Assembly (NCBI RefSeq): GCF_007828955.1 | Contig: NZ_VIVR01000001.1 | Coordinates: 5,208,001-5,272,000, forward strand | Direction of reading: 5' to 3' | Origin: Kitasatospora atroaurantiaca | GTDB lineage: Bacteria; Actinomycetota; Actinomycetes; Streptomycetales; Streptomycetaceae | Length of the DNA: 64,000 nucleotides | Part shown: in pieces, positions 55,206 through 63,387 of the stretch | How positions within the stretch are numbered: position 1 is the first letter of the stretch | Layout of the letters: each line of letters begins with the position of its first letter | Translations under genes and position numbers: made by a program | The notes under the pieces: model-generated | The model's database searches: none | What the model saw: only the letters and a program-made list of their open reading frames with translations | Told to the model about the DNA's origin: nothing

Positions 55206-56084
55206 ATGGCCGTCGTCACGATGCGGGAGCTGCTGGAGAGCGGCGTCCACTTCGGTCACCAGACCCGTCGTTGGAACCCGAAGATGAAGCGCTTCATCTT
55301 CACGGAGCGCAACGGCATCTACATCATCGACCTCCTGCAGTCGCTGAACTACATCGACCGCGCCTTCGAGTTCGTCAAGGAGACCGTTGCCCACGGCGGC
55401 AGCGTCCTCTTCGTCGGCACCAAGAAGCAGGCCCAGGAGGCCATCGCCGAGCAGGCCACCCGCGTGGGCATGCCCTACGTGAACCAGCGCTGGCTCGGCG
55501 GCATGCTGACCAACTTCTCGACCGTCTACAAGCGTCTGCAGCGCCTCAAGGAGCTGGGCGAGCTCGACTTCACGGATGTCGCCGGTTCCGGCCTCACCAA
55601 GAAGGAGCTCCTGGTCCTCCAGCGCGAGCACGACAAGCTGGAGAAGACCCTCGGCGGTATCCGCGACATGCAGCGCGTGCCCAGCGCTGTCTGGATCGTG
55701 GACACCAAGAAGGAGCACATCGCGGTCGGTGAGGCCCGGAAGCTCAACATCCCGGTCGTCGCCATCCTCGACACCAACTGCGACCCCGACGAGGTCGACT
55801 ACAAGATCCCGGGCAACGACGACGCGATCCGCTCCGTCACGCTGCTGACCCGCGTGATCGCCGACGCCGTCGCCGAGGGCCTCAAGGCCCGCGCCGGTGT
55901 CGCCAAGGGCGACGCCAAGGCCGAGCCGGGTGCCGACCAGCCGCTGGCCGACTGGGAGAAGGACATCCTCGAGGGCGAGAAGAAGGCCGAGGAGGCCCCG
56001 GCCGCCGAGGCTGCTGCCGAGGCTCCCGCCGCCGAGGCCGAGGCTGCTGTCGAGGCGCCGGCCGCCGAGGCCGAGCAGGCCTGA
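55206..56084 (+). CDS. rpsB: 30S ribosomal protein S2
   Basis: 292 residues; core typical ([53 protein letters not shown]). The last 45 residues are an Ala/Glu/Pro repeat tail, normal for actinobacteria but long here. GAGGAG lies 7 nt before the ATG. Confidence 0.98.
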   Translation: MAVVTMRELLESGVHFGHQTRRWNPKMKRFIFTERNGIYIIDLLQSLNYIDRAFEFVKETVAHGGSVLFVGTKKQAQEAIAEQATRVGMPYVNQRWLGGMLTNFSTVYKRLQRLKELGELDFTDVAGSGLTKKELLVLQREHDKLEKTLGGIRDMQRVPSAVWIVDTKKEHIAVGEARKLNIPVVAILDTNCDPDEVDYKIPGNDDAIRSVTLLTRVIADAVAEGLKARAGVAKGDAKAEPGADQPLADWEKDILEGEKKAEEAPAAEAAAEAPAAEAEAAVEAPAAEAEQA

Positions 56085-56096
56085 CGTACCTAGGGC

Positions 56097-56135
56097 GAGG
56101 GGCACCCGCCGGTACGACACCGGTAGGTGCCCCTC
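56097..56135 (+). terminator. rpsB–tsf attenuator hairpin
   Basis: GAGGGGCACC (56097-56106) pairs with GGTGCCCCTC (56126-56135); an inner CCGGT/ACCGG stem sits in the loop. A terminator/attenuator is described between rpsB and tsf in Streptomyces, which sets S2 above EF-Ts. Confidence 0.8.
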
Positions 56136-56214
56136 TCTCCCGTGCCAGGGCTGAACCAGCAGCCCGCGGCACAACCCCACGCAGACACGCGAGACGCGAG
56201 AAGAGATTCACACC

Positions 56215-57054
56215 ATGGCGAACTTCACCGCCGCGGACGTCAAGAAGCTCCGTGAGCTCACCGGCGCCGGCATGATGGACTGCAAGAAGGCGCTTGACGA
56301 GGCCGAGGGCGACGTCCAGAAGGCCGTCGAGCTGCTCCGCATCAAGGGCCAGAAGGGCGTTGCCAAGCGCGAGGGCCGTGACGCCTCCAACGGCGCCGTT
56401 GCCTCGCTCATCGCCGAGGACGGCAAGTCCGGCGTCCTGGTCGAGCTGAACTGCGAGACCGACTTCGTCGCCAAGGGTGGCAAGTTCGTCGAGGTCGCCA
56501 ACGCGATCGCCGCCCACGTCGCCGCCACCTCCCCGGCCGACCTCGAGGCCGCGCTGGCCTCCGAGATCGCCGCCGGCCAGACCGTCCAGCAGTTCGTGGA
56601 CGAGGCCAACGCGACCCTGGGCGAGAAGATCGTCTTCCGTCGCTTCGCCCAGTTCGACAACGACGGCTTCGTCGGCGTCTACATGCACAAGTCCGACCCG
56701 GACCTCCCGCCGACCATCGGTGTTCTGGTCGAGCTGGACAAGGCCAACGCTGAGGTTGCCAAGGACGTCGCGCAGCACATCGCCGCCTTCGCGCCGAAGT
56801 ACCTGTCCCGCGAGGACATCCCGGCCGAGGACCTCGAGAACGAGCGCCGCGTCGCCGAGGCCACCGCTCGCGAGGAGGGCAAGCCCGAGGCTGCCCTGCC
56901 GAAGATCGTCGAGGGTCGCGTCACCGGCTTCGTCAAGGAGAACTCCGTTCTGGAGCAGGCCTTCGCGAAGGACAACAAGAAGACCGTCGCCAAGGTGCTC
57001 GAGGAGAACGGCGTCGCCCTCAAGCGCTTCGCCCGCTTCCGCGTCGGCGCCTGA
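56215..57054 (+). CDS. tsf: Elongation factor Ts
   Basis: 279 residues. Nucleotide-exchange factor for EF-Tu. N-terminal UBA-like domain (VKKLRELTGAGMMDCKKALD), TDFVAKG core signature (LNCETDFVAKGGKFVEVANA) and ending in VALKRFARFRVGA. AGAAGAG precedes the ATG. Confidence 0.98.
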   Translation: MANFTAADVKKLRELTGAGMMDCKKALDEAEGDVQKAVELLRIKGQKGVAKREGRDASNGAVASLIAEDGKSGVLVELNCETDFVAKGGKFVEVANAIAAHVAATSPADLEAALASEIAAGQTVQQFVDEANATLGEKIVFRRFAQFDNDGFVGVYMHKSDPDLPPTIGVLVELDKANAEVAKDVAQHIAAFAPKYLSREDIPAEDLENERRVAEATAREEGKPEAALPKIVEGRVTGFVKENSVLEQAFAKDNKKTVAKVLEENGVALKRFARFRVGA

Positions 57055-57178
57055 GCATCGTTCCACCGCGCTTCCCGCCTAAGGTAGGAATCGCCAGGCC
57101 CCCCACCAGGGCGGCCAGGAACGCGCCGATCGGGCTCATCCAGCGCCACTCTGTCAAAGGGCGGGCCACGTCGGCACC

Positions 57179-57307
57179 ATGAACGACGAGGAGGCCATTG
57201 CCGTGCAGGACACCGTACCGGTTCCCGCGGCAGTGGCCTCCTCGCGTGTACGCGCAGGACTGGGTCCCCGGCACACTCGGCCGGGAGCCGGCCCTGTGAA
57301 CCAGTAG
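57179..57307 (+). CDS. Possible 42-residue leader ORF before pyrH
   Basis: ATG 57179 to TAG 57307, immediately followed by the in-frame-independent start region of pyrH. No ribosome site is clear. Codon third positions are GC-rich. Residues 3-26 are encoded inside the 17-bp inverted repeat. Could be a leader peptide or chance. Confidence 0.3.
   Translation: MNDEEAIAVQDTVPVPAAVASSRVRAGLGPRHTRPGAGPVNQ
57187..57254 (+). promoter_or_regulatory. Inverted repeat in the tsf–pyrH leader
   Basis: 17-nt arms (57187-57203 and 57238-57254) pair with a single G·U, separated by 34 nt. It lies 72 bp before the pyrH ATG and has no T-run. Candidate attenuator or RNA switch controlling UMP kinase. Confidence 0.5.
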
Positions 57308-57325
57308 GTGGAGAAGGAGAAGTCC

Positions 57326-58081
57326 ATGAAGGAGACGCAGGAGACCGCGCAGGACGGCACACGCCGTCGCGTTCTGCTCAAGCTGTCCGGTGAGGCGTTC
57401 GCCGGTGGCGGTGGCCTCGGCGTCGACCCGGACGTCGTGCACAAGATCGCCCGTGAGATCGCCACGGTGGTCCGTGAGGGCACCGAGGTCGCGGTGGTCA
57501 TCGGCGGTGGCAACTTCTTCCGCGGCGCCGAGCTCCAGGTGCGCGGCATGGACCGAGCCCGCTCCGACTACATGGGCATGCTCGGCACGGTCATGAACTG
57601 TCTGGCGCTGCAGGACTTCCTGATCAAGGAAGGCATCGAGACCCGGGTCCAGACCGCCATCACCATGGGCCAGGTCGCCGAGCCGTACCTGCCGCTGCGT
57701 GCCGTCCGGCACCTGGAGAAGGGCCGCGTGGTCATCTTCGGTGCAGGTATGGGCATGCCGTACTTCTCCACCGACACCACCGCGGTTCAGCGCGCCCTGG
57801 AGATCCACGCCGAGGTGCTGCTGATGGGCAAGAACGGCGTGGACGGGGTGTACGACTCGGACCCCCGGACCAACCCCGAGGCGGTCAAGTTCGACTCGCT
57901 CGACTACACCGAGGTCATCTCGCGCGATCTCAAGGTGGCCGACCTGACCGCGATCACGCTGTGCAAGGACAACGGCCTGCCGATCCTGGTCTTCGAGCTG
58001 CTGGCCGAGGGCAATATCGCCCGCGCGGTGAAGAGTGAGAAGATCGGCACACTCATCAGCCAGGATTCCGCCCGGGCCTGA
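57326..58081 (+). CDS. pyrH: UMP kinase
   Basis: 251 residues from ATG 57326, with AGGAGA 5 nt upstream; a GTG at 57308 is in frame. Amino-acid-kinase fold: [80 protein letters not shown]. Makes UDP in pyrimidine synthesis. 271-bp gap after tsf with marked structure. Confidence 0.97.
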   Translation: MKETQETAQDGTRRRVLLKLSGEAFAGGGGLGVDPDVVHKIAREIATVVREGTEVAVVIGGGNFFRGAELQVRGMDRARSDYMGMLGTVMNCLALQDFLIKEGIETRVQTAITMGQVAEPYLPLRAVRHLEKGRVVIFGAGMGMPYFSTDTTAVQRALEIHAEVLLMGKNGVDGVYDSDPRTNPEAVKFDSLDYTEVISRDLKVADLTAITLCKDNGLPILVFELLAEGNIARAVKSEKIGTLISQDSARA

Positions 58082-58082
58082 G

Positions 58083-58165
58083 CAGCAGTCAGCCATGGCA
58101 GCAGTAAGGCGTGACAGAAGTCAGAGCCGTGGCAGAAGTCAGCCGTGCAGCAATCAGCCGTCCGG
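58083..58165. repeat. Degenerate tandem repeats between pyrH and frr
   Basis: About five 15-18-nt units around CAGMAGTCAGCCGTGG (M is A or C), beginning directly after the pyrH stop. They fill most of the 131-bp gap. Confidence 0.6.
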
Positions 58166-58212
58166 GGCACCGGTACGGGACTACAGCAGATGAACCGGAC
58201 AGGGAGCACACA

Positions 58213-58770
58213 GTGATCGAAGAGACTCTCCTCGAGGCCGAGGAGAAGATGGAGAAGGCCGTCGCGGTCGCCAAGGACGACTTCGCCGCCATCCGCACCG
58301 GCCGCGCGCACCCGGCGATGTTCGCCAAGATCGTCGCGGACTACTACGGCGCCCTGACGCCGATCAACCAGCTCGCCTCGTTCTCGGTGCCGGAGCCGCG
58401 CATGGCGCTCGTCACCCCGTTCGACAAGACCGCCCTGAAGAACATCGAGACCGCGATCCGCGACTCGGACCTGGGCGTCAACCCGTCGAACGACGGCTCC
58501 GTCATCCGAGTGGTGCTTCCTCAGCTGACCGAGGAGCGTCGCCGCGAGTACATCAAGCAGGCCCGCGGCAAGGGCGAGGACGCCAAGGTCTCGATCCGCT
58601 CGATCCGTCGTAAGGCCAAGGACGCCATCGACAAGCTGGTGAAGGACAAGGAGATCGGCGAGGACGACGGCCGCCGCGGCGAGAAGGAGCTCGACGACAC
58701 CACGGCCCGGTACGTGGCCCAGATCGACGAGCTGCTGAAGCACAAGGAAGCCGAGCTGCTCGAGGTCTGA
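58213..58770 (+). CDS. frr: Ribosome recycling factor
   Basis: 185 residues from GTG 58213 ([20 protein letters not shown]), AGGGAG 7 nt upstream; this is the usual length. Core [12 protein letters not shown]-like region reads [20 protein letters not shown], with [20 protein letters not shown]. Splits post-termination ribosomes with EF-G. Stop overlaps cdsA start (TGATG). Confidence 0.97.
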   Translation: MIEETLLEAEEKMEKAVAVAKDDFAAIRTGRAHPAMFAKIVADYYGALTPINQLASFSVPEPRMALVTPFDKTALKNIETAIRDSDLGVNPSNDGSVIRVVLPQLTEERRREYIKQARGKGEDAKVSIRSIRRKAKDAIDKLVKDKEIGEDDGRRGEKELDDTTARYVAQIDELLKHKEAELLEV

Positions 58771-59963
58771 TGAACGACGCCCCTGACGCCCCTGGCCTCC
58801 GGGGCAGAGCTCAGCACAGCACCACGCAGCACAGCACCACGCAGCACAGCACCACGCAGCACAGCACCACGCAGCACAGCACCATTCAGCACAGCACCAC
58901 TCAGCAGAACAGCACCCAGCACGACACCTCGGCGCCTGCTGCTGCGGGTGACCCCGGACTCCGCACGAGCCGGCACCGAACGGGTCACTCGCAGCAGCCA
59001 CCGGTGTACCGAGGGGGCACCACGGCACAGACTCAGATCATGCCGGCTGCCCAGGACACCCCGCCCGACCAGCACGGGCAGTACCCCGCAACGCCGTCCG
59101 CCTCAGGGCAGGAGACACCCGTGGCCCAGCCCGACCAGCAGCCCCGCAAGCAACGCGGCGGCCGCAACCTGCAGGCCGCGATAGGGGTCGGCGTAGGCCT
59201 CGGAGCGGTGATCGTCGCCTCGCTGTTCGTGGTGAAGGTCCTGTTCCTGGTCGTGGTGGCGGCGGCCGTGTCGGTCGGCGTCTGGGAGCTCGGCAGCCGG
59301 CTGACCGAGCGCAAGGAGATCAGGTTTCCGCTGGTCCCGCTGGTCGCCGGCGGCCTGGCCATGCTCGCGTCCGGCTACTGGGCCGGTCCGCAGTGGGCCG
59401 CCGCGGCGCTGGCCCTGACCGGGCTCGCGGTGATGGTCTGGCGGATGGGGGAGCCGCCGGAGAACTACCTGCGTGACATAACGGCCGGTATCTTCACCGC
59501 GTTCTACGTGCCGTTCCTGGCCACCTTCGTGGCACTGATGCTGGCGGCGGACGACGGTCCGCGGCGGATCCTGCTCTTCCTGATCGTCACCATCTGCAGT
59601 GACACCGGCGCGTACGCCGTCGGCTACAAGTTCGGGAAGAACAAGCTGGCCCCGACGATCAGCCCTGGCAAGACCCGCGAGGGCCTGGCCGGCGGCATCG
59701 GGCTGTCGATGCTGGCGGGTGCGCTCCTCATGGAGTACGTCATCGATGACGGCACCTGGTGGCAGGGCCTGATCCTGGGCGGTTGCGCGGCCGTCACCGC
59801 GACTCTCGGGGATCTCGCCGAGTCGATGATCAAGCGCGATCTCGGCATCAAGGACATGGGGACGCTGCTGCCCGGCCACGGCGGCATCATGGACCGGCTG
59901 GACTCGCTCCTGCCGACCGCCCCCGTGGTCTGGCTGCTGCTGACGGCCTTCGTCGGCAGCTGA
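58770..59963 (+). CDS. cdsA: Phosphatidate cytidylyltransferase with repeat-bearing N-terminal extension
   Basis: 397 residues. Makes CDP-diacylglycerol for phospholipids in the membrane. About eight hydrophobic helices start at residue 132. The CDS signature IKRDLGIKDMGTLLPGHGG followed by MDRLDS is intact. The first 130 residues are hydrophilic: five-residue QHSTT repeats at 15-44, then a Gln/Pro/Ala-rich part. The extension should be cytoplasmic and disordered. Coupled to frr by a 1-bp overlap. Confidence 0.95.
   Translation: MNDAPDAPGLRGRAQHSTTQHSTTQHSTTQHSTTQHSTIQHSTTQQNSTQHDTSAPAAAGDPGLRTSRHRTGHSQQPPVYRGGTTAQTQIMPAAQDTPPDQHGQYPATPSASGQETPVAQPDQQPRKQRGGRNLQAAIGVGVGLGAVIVASLFVVKVLFLVVVAAAVSVGVWELGSRLTERKEIRFPLVPLVAGGLAMLASGYWAGPQWAAAALALTGLAVMVWRMGEPPENYLRDITAGIFTAFYVPFLATFVALMLAADDGPRRILLFLIVTICSDTGAYAVGYKFGKNKLAPTISPGKTREGLAGGIGLSMLAGALLMEYVIDDGTWWQGLILGGCAAVTATLGDLAESMIKRDLGIKDMGTLLPGHGGIMDRLDSLLPTAPVVWLLLTAFVGS
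58812..58901 (+). repeat. 15-bp minisatellite coding QHSTT repeats in cdsA
   Basis: Six units of CAGCACAGCACCACG, the last two with single changes, followed by decayed units to about 58925. Keeps the reading frame. Copy number is likely to vary between strains. Confidence 0.92.
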
Positions 59964-59985
59964 GCAGCCCCGTTCCACCGCAGGC

Positions 59986-60008
59986 CCCCGGGCGTTCGAC
60001 GCCCGGGG
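59986..60008 (+). terminator. Terminator after cdsA
   Basis: CCCCGGGCG-TTCGA-CGCCCGGGG, 9-bp perfect stem 23 bp after the cdsA stop. Probably ends the tsf–pyrH–frr–cdsA transcript before rlmN. Confidence 0.75.
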
Positions 60009-60053
60009 CTTCCGCGTCAGGACGCTTCCGCCATCTGCGACACTGGAACAACC

Positions 60054-61154
60054 ATGCCTGCACCCGGAGAACTGACCTTTGTCGCGCCGCGCGGCGCCAA
60101 GCCCCCGCGACACCTTGCCGACCTCAGCCCCGCCGAGCGCAAGGAGGCCGTCGCCGAGCTGGGCGAGCAGCCGTTCCGCGCCAAGCAGCTGTCGAACCAC
60201 TACTTCGGCCGGATGTCGAACGACCCGAGCCAGTGGACGGACATCCCGGCCGCCAGCCGCGAGAAGCTGACCGAGGCGCTGCTGCCCGAGCTGATGTCGG
60301 TGGTCCGGCACGTCTCGTGCGACGACGACACGACCCGCAAGACGCTCTGGAAGCTCTTCGACGGCACGCTGGTCGAGTCCGTGCTGATGCGTTATCCGGA
60401 CCGGGTCACCATGTGCATCAGTTCGCAGGCGGGCTGCGGCATGAACTGCCCGTTCTGCGCCACCGGCCAGGCGGGGCTCACCCGTAACCTCTCCACCGCC
60501 GAGATCGTCGAGCAGATCGGTGCGGGGATGCGCGCGCTGCGGTCGGGGGAGATCCCCGGCGGCGAGGCGCGGCTGTCCAACGTCGTCTTCATGGGCATGG
60601 GCGAGCCGCTCGCCAACTTCAACCGGGTGCTGGCCGCGATCCGCCGCCTCACCGACCCGGCCCCGGACGGCTTCGGCATGTCGCAGCGCGGCATCACCGT
60701 CTCCACCGTCGGCCTGGTCCCGGCGATGAACCGTCTGGCCGACGAGGAGCTGAGCGTCCGCCTGGCGCTCTCCCTGCACGCTCCCGACGACGAGCTGCGC
60801 GACGAGCTCGTCCCGGTGAACACCCGCTGGAAGGTCGCCGAGGTCCTCGACGCGGCGTGGAACTACGCGGAGAAGTCCGGCCGCCGGATCTCCATCGAGT
60901 ACGCGCTGATCAAGGACATCAACGACCAGGCCTGGCGCGCCGACCTGCTCGGCCGCCTGATCAAGAACCACCGGGTGCACGTCAATCTGATCCCGCTGAA
61001 CCCGACCCCGGGCTCCAAGTGGACGGCCTCCCGCCCGGAGGACGAGCGGGAGTTCGTCCGCCGCCTGCAGGCCCACGGCGTGCCGACCACCGTCCGCGAC
61101 ACCCGCGGCCAGGAGATCGACGGCGCCTGCGGCCAGCTCGCGGCAGCGGGCTAG
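60054..61154 (+). CDS. rlmN: 23S rRNA (adenine(2503)-C2)-methyltransferase
   Basis: 366 residues. Radical-SAM enzyme with CxxxCxxC at Cys128, Cys132 and Cys135 ([17 protein letters not shown]) and the second catalytic cysteine at about Cys359 (DGACGQ). It methylates A2503 of 23S rRNA and A37 of some tRNAs. The gene's 3' end meets repeat copy 8. Confidence 0.96.
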   Translation: MPAPGELTFVAPRGAKPPRHLADLSPAERKEAVAELGEQPFRAKQLSNHYFGRMSNDPSQWTDIPAASREKLTEALLPELMSVVRHVSCDDDTTRKTLWKLFDGTLVESVLMRYPDRVTMCISSQAGCGMNCPFCATGQAGLTRNLSTAEIVEQIGAGMRALRSGEIPGGEARLSNVVFMGMGEPLANFNRVLAAIRRLTDPAPDGFGMSQRGITVSTVGLVPAMNRLADEELSVRLALSLHAPDDELRDELVPVNTRWKVAEVLDAAWNYAEKSGRRISIEYALIKDINDQAWRADLLGRLIKNHRVHVNLIPLNPTPGSKWTASRPEDEREFVRRLQAHGVPTTVRDTRGQEIDGACGQLAAAG

Positions 61155-61179
61155 GCACCGCACAGCCAGGCAACCCATC

Positions 61180-61267
61180 AGGGGCGCGGGGCCCTGCTTG
61201 ATCAACTGCGTGCGCGACCTCGGCACGACGCACGTGCATGGTTGATCGCGCAGTTCCCCGCGCCCCT
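61180..61267. repeat. Dispersed intergenic inverted repeat, copy 8
   Basis: The left arm is partly changed (GGGGCCCTGCTTGATCAACT), the right arm is consensus. A GATCAAC/GTTGATC pair extends the stem. Between convergent rlmN and the permease gene. Confidence 0.8.
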
Positions 61268-61286
61268 GAAGCGGTTCCCGCAAGGG

Positions 61287-62435
61287 TTACCGCATCGCGC
61301 CCGCGCCCAGGGCGGCCGTCAGGCCGCCGGTCACCAGCAGGACGGTGCCGGCCGCGCCGGTCCGCAGCAGGGCGGCCCCGAACAGCAGCCGCGGTGCGGC
61401 TCCGAGCTGTAGCAGCGCGGCGGTGACGCCCCGCCGGGAGCTGCGGACCTCGGCCGCCCGGGTGATCGTGGCGGCGATCGCGCAGCCGATGATCAGCGCA
61501 CCCTCGACGGCCGGCAGTGCCTCGGCCGTTCCCGGCTTGTCGGCCCAGTAGCGCACGGCTGTGAGCACCGCCGCCAGGGTCAGCGCCAGAACGGCCAGCG
61601 GTGTGCCGAGCCGTCCGGCCTCGGCCGTCAGGCCGCGTCCGGCCAGCAACCGCAGCGGGGCGGGCCGCCCGAGGGCGAGCAGCCGGCCGGTCCAGGCCAG
61701 CAGTGGTGCGGTAAGGAATGCCAGCCCGAGTGCGGCGAAGGTCCAGCCGGTCAGCGCTGCGGTGCTGGTGGCCCCGAGCCGGGCCGGCAGGTCGACGGGC
61801 CGGCCGTCCTGGGCCGCACCGGGGCGCAGCCCGTACAGCTCCAGGGCGATGCCGACGAGGACGAGTCCGGTGGGCACGGCGAGCCGCAGGGGGCCGAATC
61901 CGGCGCGCGGGGGCTGGCCGGCACGGCCGGGCAGCGCCTCGGAGACCGGGACGGCGGCGCCGGCCGAGAGCCCGGCCACCAGCGGCACCAGGGTCAACAG
62001 CGTGACGGGGGCGGCAGCCGGCAGCGGGACTCCCATGCCGAGCTCGGGGGCGAGCGAGGCGTCGGCGATGTTGTTGCGCAGCACCAGGAAGAGCAGCAGG
62101 GTCAGCGCACTGCCGACGATGCAGGCGAGCGCGATCTCCCCGGCGATCAGAGCCCTGATCCTGGTCGGACCGGCCCCGGCGGCGGTGAGTCCGGTGATCC
62201 GCTCGGGGTGTGCCGCGGGTACCGCCCGGGCGGCGACGGCGGAGAGCCAGGCGACGGCGGCGAGCGGCGGCAGACACCAGAGCAGCCGGATCAGCGAGGC
62301 CCCGGCCGGTTCGGTGAGCGCCCGTCCGAGTGCGCGGAGCAGGAATCCGGCGACCACGGCGGCGGCGGTCGCGGTGAGCAGCCAGCGGCCGAGGTCGGCG
62401 ACCCGGTAGCCCCTGGCCAGACGGAGATAGAGCAC
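61287..62435 (-). CDS. FtsX/permease-like membrane protein of an ABC pair
   Basis: 382 residues from GTG 62435, with GGGAG 5 nt upstream. The frame is open further back through the ATPase gene but lacks a start signal there. Eight or more hydrophobic segments (e.g. LLTLVPLVAGLSAGAAVPVS, LAVLALTLAAVLTAVRYWAD). The middle, AAHPERITGLTAAGAGPTRI, is like the coupling region of FtsX-type permeases. Two similar halves suggest one fused permease. Twelve bases after the ATPase gene; substrate unknown. Confidence 0.75.
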   Translation of the reverse strand: MLYLRLARGYRVADLGRWLLTATAAAVVAGFLLRALGRALTEPAGASLIRLLWCLPPLAAVAWLSAVAARAVPAAHPERITGLTAAGAGPTRIRALIAGEIALACIVGSALTLLLFLVLRNNIADASLAPELGMGVPLPAAAPVTLLTLVPLVAGLSAGAAVPVSEALPGRAGQPPRAGFGPLRLAVPTGLVLVGIALELYGLRPGAAQDGRPVDLPARLGATSTAALTGWTFAALGLAFLTAPLLAWTGRLLALGRPAPLRLLAGRGLTAEAGRLGTPLAVLALTLAAVLTAVRYWADKPGTAEALPAVEGALIIGCAIAATITRAAEVRSSRRGVTAALLQLGAAPRLLFGAALLRTGAAGTVLLVTGGLTAALGAGAMR

Positions 62436-62446
62436 CGATCTCCCTC

Positions 62447-63193
62447 TCAGCGGCCGGCGACGGCGTTGACGGCCGTAGCGGCGGTGCCGTGCAGAACCGG
62501 TGCGATCGGGCCGACGAGCCTCCCGTCGACCAGGGACACCGTGCGGTCCGCGTAGCGGGCGAGTTCCGGGTCGTGGGTCGCCAGCACCAGGGTGAGCTGG
62601 TGCGAGCGGGCGGCGCTGGCCAGTATCCGCAGCACCTGGTCCTGGGCCTCCCGGTGAAGGGGAGCGGTCGGGTCGTCGGCGAAGACCACGGGCGGCAGCG
62701 GCGCGAGCGCGCGGGCCACCGCGATCCGCTGCCGCTGACTCTGGACCAGTTCGGCGGGCCGGCGGGTGGCGCACTCGGACACGTCGAGGCGCTCCAGCCA
62801 CTCGGCGGCGGCGGAGTAGGCGGCCTTGTGCCCGGCTCCGGCCAGCAGGAGGGGGAGGGCGACGTTCTCCCGGGCCGTCAGTTCCGGTACCAGGTGCGGC
62901 TCGGAGCCGACGAAGCCGAAGCGGTCCCGGCGCAGCCGCTCGCGTCCGGCCCGGCTCAGGGTGTGCACGGGCGAGCTGTTGAACCAGACCTCTCCCTCGT
63001 CCACCGGCAGCAGTGCGGAGAGACAGCCGAGCAGGGTGCTCTTGCCGGAGCCGCGCGGGCCGGTGATGGCGAGCACCTCGCCGTCCCGTACACCGAGGGA
63101 GACGCCGCGCAGGGCGGGAGTGCCGTGGTGGGACTTGACGATCCCTCGGGCCCACAGCACGTCGTTGTCAGGCGGGGCCGACATGAGTTCCAT
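62447..63193 (-). CDS. ABC transporter ATP-binding-like protein with degenerate motifs
   Basis: 248 residues. Overall layout of MacB/LolD-type ATPases. Walker A GPRGSGKST (45-53) and the H-loop His207 are intact. But the Q-loop Gln is Ser97 (FVGSEPH), the signature is LVQSQ (149-153) in place of LSGGQ, the Walker B catalytic Glu is Asp174, and the D-loop is APLH. It may bind but barely hydrolyse ATP. Alternative start at ATG 63184. Confidence 0.85.
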   Translation of the reverse strand: MELMSAPPDNDVLWARGIVKSHHGTPALRGVSLGVRDGEVLAITGPRGSGKSTLLGCLSALLPVDEGEVWFNSSPVHTLSRAGRERLRRDRFGFVGSEPHLVPELTARENVALPLLLAGAGHKAAYSAAAEWLERLDVSECATRRPAELVQSQRQRIAVARALAPLPPVVFADDPTAPLHREAQDQVLRILASAARSHQLTLVLATHDPELARYADRTVSLVDGRLVGPIAPVLHGTAATAVNAVAGR

Positions 63194-63310
63194 CCTGGTG
63201 CGTACGGGGATATGACAGTCGTCAGATTAGAACGACAGGGCCGTATCGAGGTTGCGGCACACTGGCCCATCCGGGGGCAAAATCCCGCGAATCCGGCGTG
63301 TTGGGAGCAG

Positions 63311-63368
63311 AAAAACACCGCAGGGCGGTCCCGGAACTCCCCTGTGAGGGGCCGGGACCGCCCTGCGG
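63311..63368 (-). terminator. Intrinsic terminator of the aminotransferase gene
   Basis: Perfect 17-bp arms (63318-63334 and 63352-63368) with an inner CCCCT/AGGGG stem; on the minus strand the stem is followed by GTGTTTTTC. Lies 19 bp after the stop at 63388. Confidence 0.9.
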
Positions 63369-63387
63369 CGGAGGGTGGGACGGAACG

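Noticed and set aside
62436-63155. N-terminal extension of the permease reading through the ATPase gene
   Set aside because: The extra frame overlaps the ATPase coding sequence, is Arg/Pro-rich and lacks a start signal; GTG 62435 has a good ribosome site.
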